From positions 41,232-105,231 of the forward strand of contig WNNJ02001091.1 in NCBI GenBank assembly GCA_012934845.2: a stretch of DNA of 64,000 bases. Direction: 5' to 3'. The stretch comes from Pomphorhynchus laevis. Its lineage: Eukaryota > Acanthocephala > Palaeacanthocephala > Echinorhynchida > Pomphorhynchidae. Shown piece by piece: positions 60,320 through 64,000 of the stretch. Each line of letters begins with the position of its first letter. Position 1 is the stretch's first letter. A model generated the notes under the pieces. It was not told the origin of the DNA. It made no database searches and saw only the letters and a list, made by a program, of their open reading frames with translations. The translations under genes and the position numbers were made by a program.

Positions 60320-60825
60320 CAAATCGTCTTCTCTTCAAAGTCATCCCTTAAACCTCTTCAACGCCTCATTAACACTGCGGTGTGCATCCTTTTTCGACTT
60401 CGTAAATTTGATCATATATCTTCCTATTTATCAAAACTTGGATGGCTAAGTATTGAACATCGCGTTCGTTTTCGTCTGCTTTGCCTGACTTATCGCCTTC
60501 TCCATTGTAATTCTCCTTCTTATCTTTATATGCCAACTCTAAGTGAATCTCGCTATCTTTCTACTCACCTACGTTCCTGTGATTCTCTTCTGCTACACGT
60601 ACCTATTCACTCAACCAACTTCGGCCGTCGATCCCTACATATCGCTGCTCCTCTCCTTTGGAATTCCTTACCTAATCATCTGCGATCATCATACTCACTC
60701 CGATTTTTCAAAAAGCAGCTAAAATCTATGCTACTAAACGATTAACTTTTTTTATCTGTTTCGCTTTTGTGGGCTTGTAAGCACACAGTTTGTGTGCATT
60801 TGCCACATTAAAAAAACTTTCAACT
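60320..60825 (+). mobile_element. LINE family C 3' end, 5'-truncated
   Basis: Reads INTAVCILFRLRKFDHISSYL, then GWLSIEHRVRFRLLCLTYRLLH, SPSYL, FGRRSLHIAAPLLWNSLPNHLR and RFFKKQLKSMLL (order given; a clean CR1/L2/Daphne-type C-terminus). The ORF from 60380 is intact to its stop at 60743. It is followed by the hairpin at 60781-60797 and an ATTAAAAAAAC end. Confidence 0.85.
60781..60797 (+). other. 3'-terminal hairpin with compensatory changes
   Basis: GCACACA-GTT-TGTGTGC. Compared with GCGTGC/GCACGC in other copies, several pairs are changed on both sides so that pairing is kept. Confidence 0.6.
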
Positions 60826-60944
60826 TTAAATTAAAATTAAATTTATTTTTAATATTTTGACAGAACAAAACAAATCCATTTTGAATAAAGCAAACTGATT
60901 GCAATCAAATAGTCCTAATAATGACATATTTGTCATTACCCAGC

Positions 60945-61165
60945 TCCAATAATTATTTATCAATAATGGATCATTATCAACTATTTATAAAAAACCGCTA
61001 ATGATATCTTATTTGAAATAATAACAAATTTATAAAGAATTGTTGGAGCTGGATCAAAGAAGAGAGGAAATTATTCTTGATATTTCGCTAACTTCTGTTA
61101 GCATCTTCAGAAAATTGTAATCTGAAGATGTTAACAGAAGTTAGCATCTTTACAAGATTATAATA
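60945..61165. repeat. Foldback element with hammerhead-like core
   Basis: Outer inverted repeats (CAGCTCCAATAATTATTTATC near 60950 against ATTGTTGGAGCTGGATC near 61040) and an inner palindrome GCTAACTTCTGTTAGCATCTTCAG / CTGAAGATG.TAACAG. The minus strand at 61110-61083 reads CTGAAGATGCTAACAGAAG, then TTAGC and GAAATATC. Confidence 0.65.
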
Positions 61166-61169
61166 ATTA

Positions 61170-61980
61170 AAAAATTAAACTTTTCTCATATAAAATTGCT
61201 AATAATTAAAATAATATAATTAAATAATATAAATAATATATTATTATAATTATTATATTATAAATATATAATAATTATTATATTATTAATAATAAAATAA
61301 TTATAATTTAAACTCAATCAATTTATACGTTCGTGTTAACTTATAAAAAACCGCTAATGATATTTAAAATAATAACAAATTGATTACTTTAATTTTACGA
61401 ATAACTTTGATCACTAATTATGAATAGTGATAAATTGAGAACTAATAAAGTTGAAGAACTAACGTTCGCTTCCATTCTTTATTAATAGTGTTTTTTGAAA
61501 ATTCATTTGTGTTATTTATGAAACACGTATATTTGCCCATATGCTTTGTAGTAATTAAATAATTAAACGTTCCTTATATAAAAATGCTATAATTACGTAT
61601 AGAGTTGTAACTGAGTGTACTATAAGTACGTTTGTTCCCCGTGTTTGAGAGTATGTACCAAGTGTTTGAGAGTATGTCTTTTAAAAGTACAATTAATAAT
61701 TATTTAATAATTATTAAATAATTAATTATAAATATAAATTAATTATTTTACCAAAATATCTTTGTTTTATACAATATATAAATTATATTTTATCCATAAA
61801 TAATGCTTATATAATGTTTTAAATTTTTTAATTAATATGTTACTATATTTAATAGAATTTTATTTATATATTTATTTGATTTATATTTAGATACTTAATG
61901 TTTTAAAACACAATATTCCGATAATTTAAAATAATTGAGAAAGTGTATTTTCTATACAAGTGACACAGTGTTTTGATTAC
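61170..61980. other. AT-rich sequence without a recognised gene
   Basis: No coding region supported. It includes runs of TAATTATT-type repeats near 61200-61310 and 61690-61760. Confidence 0.5.
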
Positions 61981-61984
61981 TTTT

Positions 61985-62180
61985 TAAATAGTTGATACTG
62001 ATCAATTATTGATAAGTAATTATTTTAGCTGGATCAAAAAAAATATTTTTGATATTTCGCCAACTTATGTTAGCATCTTCAGAAAATTACTCTGAAGTAA
62101 TTTTCTGAAGATGCTAACAGTAGTTAGCGAAATATCAAAAATAATTTCTTATTTCCTTTGATCCAGCTCCAATAATAATA
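61985..62180. repeat. Foldback element with two opposed hammerhead-like cores
   Basis: A near-palindrome of about 160 bp. Plus strand 62105-62132: CTGAAGA, TGCTAACAGTAGTTAGC, GAAA. Minus strand 62082-62055: CTGAAGA, TGCTAACATAAGTTGGC, GAAA. Both arms end in TTTGATCCAGCT-type sequence. It is related to 60945-61165 and to the foldback in each 1.7-kb array unit. Confidence 0.7.
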
Positions 62181-62469
62181 TAATCTTAATATTATCTATG
62201 CATATTATATGTAATATGCACATATTATAATGTTATCATGTTATATATTATATGTTATTATCATGTTATAATATTATATGATAAAGCATATAATATCTAT
62301 GATAAAGTCAATGTGAATTTTTTGCAGCATAAAACCACATCGCTCATTCAAACGATATACAATAAAGTATATTGTATATCGTTTGTATATTCAAACAATA
62401 TACAAGAAGATATTAGAAACGTATTCAATCTTGATCAGTAAAATTAAAACTACCAAAATAGCAATTTCG

Positions 62470-63060
62470 TTGATTGCTTCTTCTTTTGCCGTTAATCCCG
62501 TATAAAACCGGGGTCGGTTCTTAATGCATGTGTCCTTCATTTCGCTAGTTGTGAGCCAGATTCGGGTGCAGCCAAGCAGCTTATAAATCCGGCGTAGTGT
62601 GTCGAGGCATTGCTGTTTGGTCGTTCTTTCGGAGGTTTGGCATCTACTTGGATACTCAGACCTGCTGACACCATTAAGTTTTCAGCTGCACGCAGAGTTA
62701 GACCGAACAAGCTTCTCGCATTTGTTCTTTGATTTGTTTAACACCGTACTGCTGTCGGATCGCGTCGTTGCGCATATGGTCGAGGCGAGTTACACCATTA
62801 CACCACTCGCCTATCTAAGCAGGATTTTCGATGCTCTTCGTAATTGGCCAGTACTCGGAATCATAAAAGGCAACAGGACGGATCACTTTTCGATATATTT
62901 TTGATTCGATACAATCCTTTATAAATCTATTGAACACAACACAGGTCGTTGCATGCCAATTAGTCCATACAGCATTGATTCTCGCATTTACTTCAGCTGT
63001 AAGAGCAACATCAACCGAGAGTATAGATCGGAAATTTTTAAAATTTTCGGTCCGACTCAG
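62470..63060 (-). mobile_element. RTE-type LINE C-terminal remnant
   Basis: The minus strand reads LSVDVALTAEVNARINAVW, then KIYRKVIRPVAFYDSEYWP, CNGVTRLDHMRNDAIRQQYG and KEQMREAC, and, in another frame, LDTLRRIYKLLG. This matches the conserved region after the RT of RTE/BovB-like LINEs (RIN..W.KWR.TTGV, K.Y+...RP..LYG.E.W, GV.R.D..RN..I). Stops and frame changes are frequent. It is an old, 5'-truncated copy. Confidence 0.7.
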
Positions 63061-63685
63061 GTTTGTCTAATCTATACTTATTGTACCAGTTTCATTCAGA
63101 TCAGTCGTACAATACTCAATCTTTCGGGGGTATCAAACACAAGTTATGCTGTGCTAAACGGTCAATTCATAACTGGACTTGATTTGAGAGATCCGTATTG
63201 CCATTTGATGACAAGAGAACATTCGAGTAAATTATGGTGTATGGTGCACGGCGATGTGTATCTCACTATAGTGAGTGAATACATTGATATATTGATGGTA
63301 GACAGTGAGTGAGGGAAGACATTGATAAATTAGTAAGAAAGATGGAAAATATCTTTTGTAAATCATGCTTCTAGGTATGCATTGGTCGTAATTTTTAATA
63401 AAACGTTATCAGCAAAACAAGGTCTACAACCTTGTTTATAAATAGGTATATAATTTTAATTAGGCATAATAATTATGCCAATATAAATGTCTACATGACA
63501 ATTATGTAGACATAATTGTCTGCATAATTGTCTACATAATTGTAGGCAATTTTGAATTTTGGAGAATTGTGTTCTTAATTGTAATAATTGTGATTTAGGA
63601 TATCTGTCATAGACATATCCATATTGTTAAACCCACATCAAGATGGGTTTGGTGTGCAGCGTGAGAGTGGATTCATAATTATGAA
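63060..63685. other. No gene recognised
   Basis: A 119-codon open frame overlaps 62953-63312 on the plus strand but is mostly the antisense of the RTE remnant. 63470-63555 holds nested short palindromes built on GTCTACATAATTG. Confidence 0.45.
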
Positions 63686-63845
63686 TGGAAATCAACTCTT
63701 CTAAAACGTTGTCAAGGCCTAAAGAATTAATAAATCCTGATGGCTACTGCCCCTAACTAACAACCTTCACTCTTTTGAATATCTTCCAGAATGAAGATTG
63801 AAAGGCGAGCAATGCTACATTATCCTTACTCAGTAGGAGTCTTCG
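63685..63845 (-). mobile_element. LINE family A fragment
   Basis: Matches the region between endonuclease and RT of family A (compare 16480-16640: GTCAAGGCCTA, TTTTGAATATCTTCCAGAA, CCTTACTCAG). A short, decayed piece at the window's edge. Confidence 0.6.
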
Positions 63846-64000
63846 ATCGAAAAGGTAGCAATTCTTATGTATATATCATGTTCGAATATAGATATTGGAT
63901 ATATTGATTCGGTTACCGTCCTTAAGTAGCAATACCGCTAATCAAGGTATGTCAGTACCTTATATGTACCAAATATGAAAACGATAGCAATAGTAATCAA

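Noticed and set aside
62953-63312. 119-codon plus-strand open frame
   Set aside because: Its first part is antisense to the RTE-type LINE remnant and the rest matches nothing recognised.

Overview
This is AT-rich eukaryotic DNA, most likely from an insect. The repeat content (Jockey/I-type and CR1/L2-type LINEs, an RTE-type LINE, Penelope-like elements, Gypsy relics) and a short-intron gene fit an arthropod, and a hymenopteran is plausible, but the species cannot be fixed from the sequence alone. Almost the whole window is a graveyard of mobile elements and tandem repeats. I can support only one host gene: part of a NYN-domain ribonuclease gene of the N4BP1/KHNYN/ZC3H12 (Regnase) kind at 57.35-59.73 kb on the plus strand, with three visible exons and an intron swollen by a 164-bp tandem repeat.

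Layout. 0-3 kb: Gypsy-type LTR-retrotransposon fossils. 3-5 kb: a CR1/Jockey-like LINE (family B). 5-6.2 kb: fragments of family C (CR1/L2-like) and family A (Jockey/I-like). 6.35-10.25 kb: a near full-length family A LINE (minus). 10.27-11.1 kb: a family C/Gypsy patchwork that is an inverted copy of 5.1-5.5 kb. 12.4-14.1 kb: a Penelope-like element (PLE) with flanking direct repeats. 14.3-14.6 kb: a foldback element. 15-18.8 kb: a second long family A LINE (minus). 19-22.6 kb: degraded LINE and PLE pieces. 22.9-24.7 kb and 43.8-45.6 kb: a nearly identical 1.8-kb inverted repeat holding PLE reverse transcriptase. Between its arms lie a ~15-kb tandem array of ~1.7-kb units (25.7-40.8 kb) interrupted by two family A insertions, an internally deleted family C LINE (41.5-42.65 kb) and a perfect 16-bp x 24 minisatellite. 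47-49.5 kb: a 185-bp satellite. 52.3-53.1 kb: a PLE piece with a GIY-YIG endonuclease. 53.2-55.9 kb: the longest family C LINE. 57.35-59.73 kb: the host gene. 60.3-63.9 kb: family C, foldback, RTE-like and family A fragments.

The most interesting threads are at RNA level. First, motifs resembling a hammerhead ribozyme core (CTGANGA, stem, GAAA) recur beside PLE pieces and inside palindromic foldbacks, and a degenerate version of the same foldback sits in every 1.7-kb array unit. Second, the PLE reverse-transcriptase family ends in a conserved 3' segment whose pairing pattern predicts a pseudoknot. Third, family C LINEs end in a hairpin that keeps its pairing through compensatory changes. Activity of any of these is inference. 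No tRNA, rRNA, CRISPR array or bacterial operon was found.
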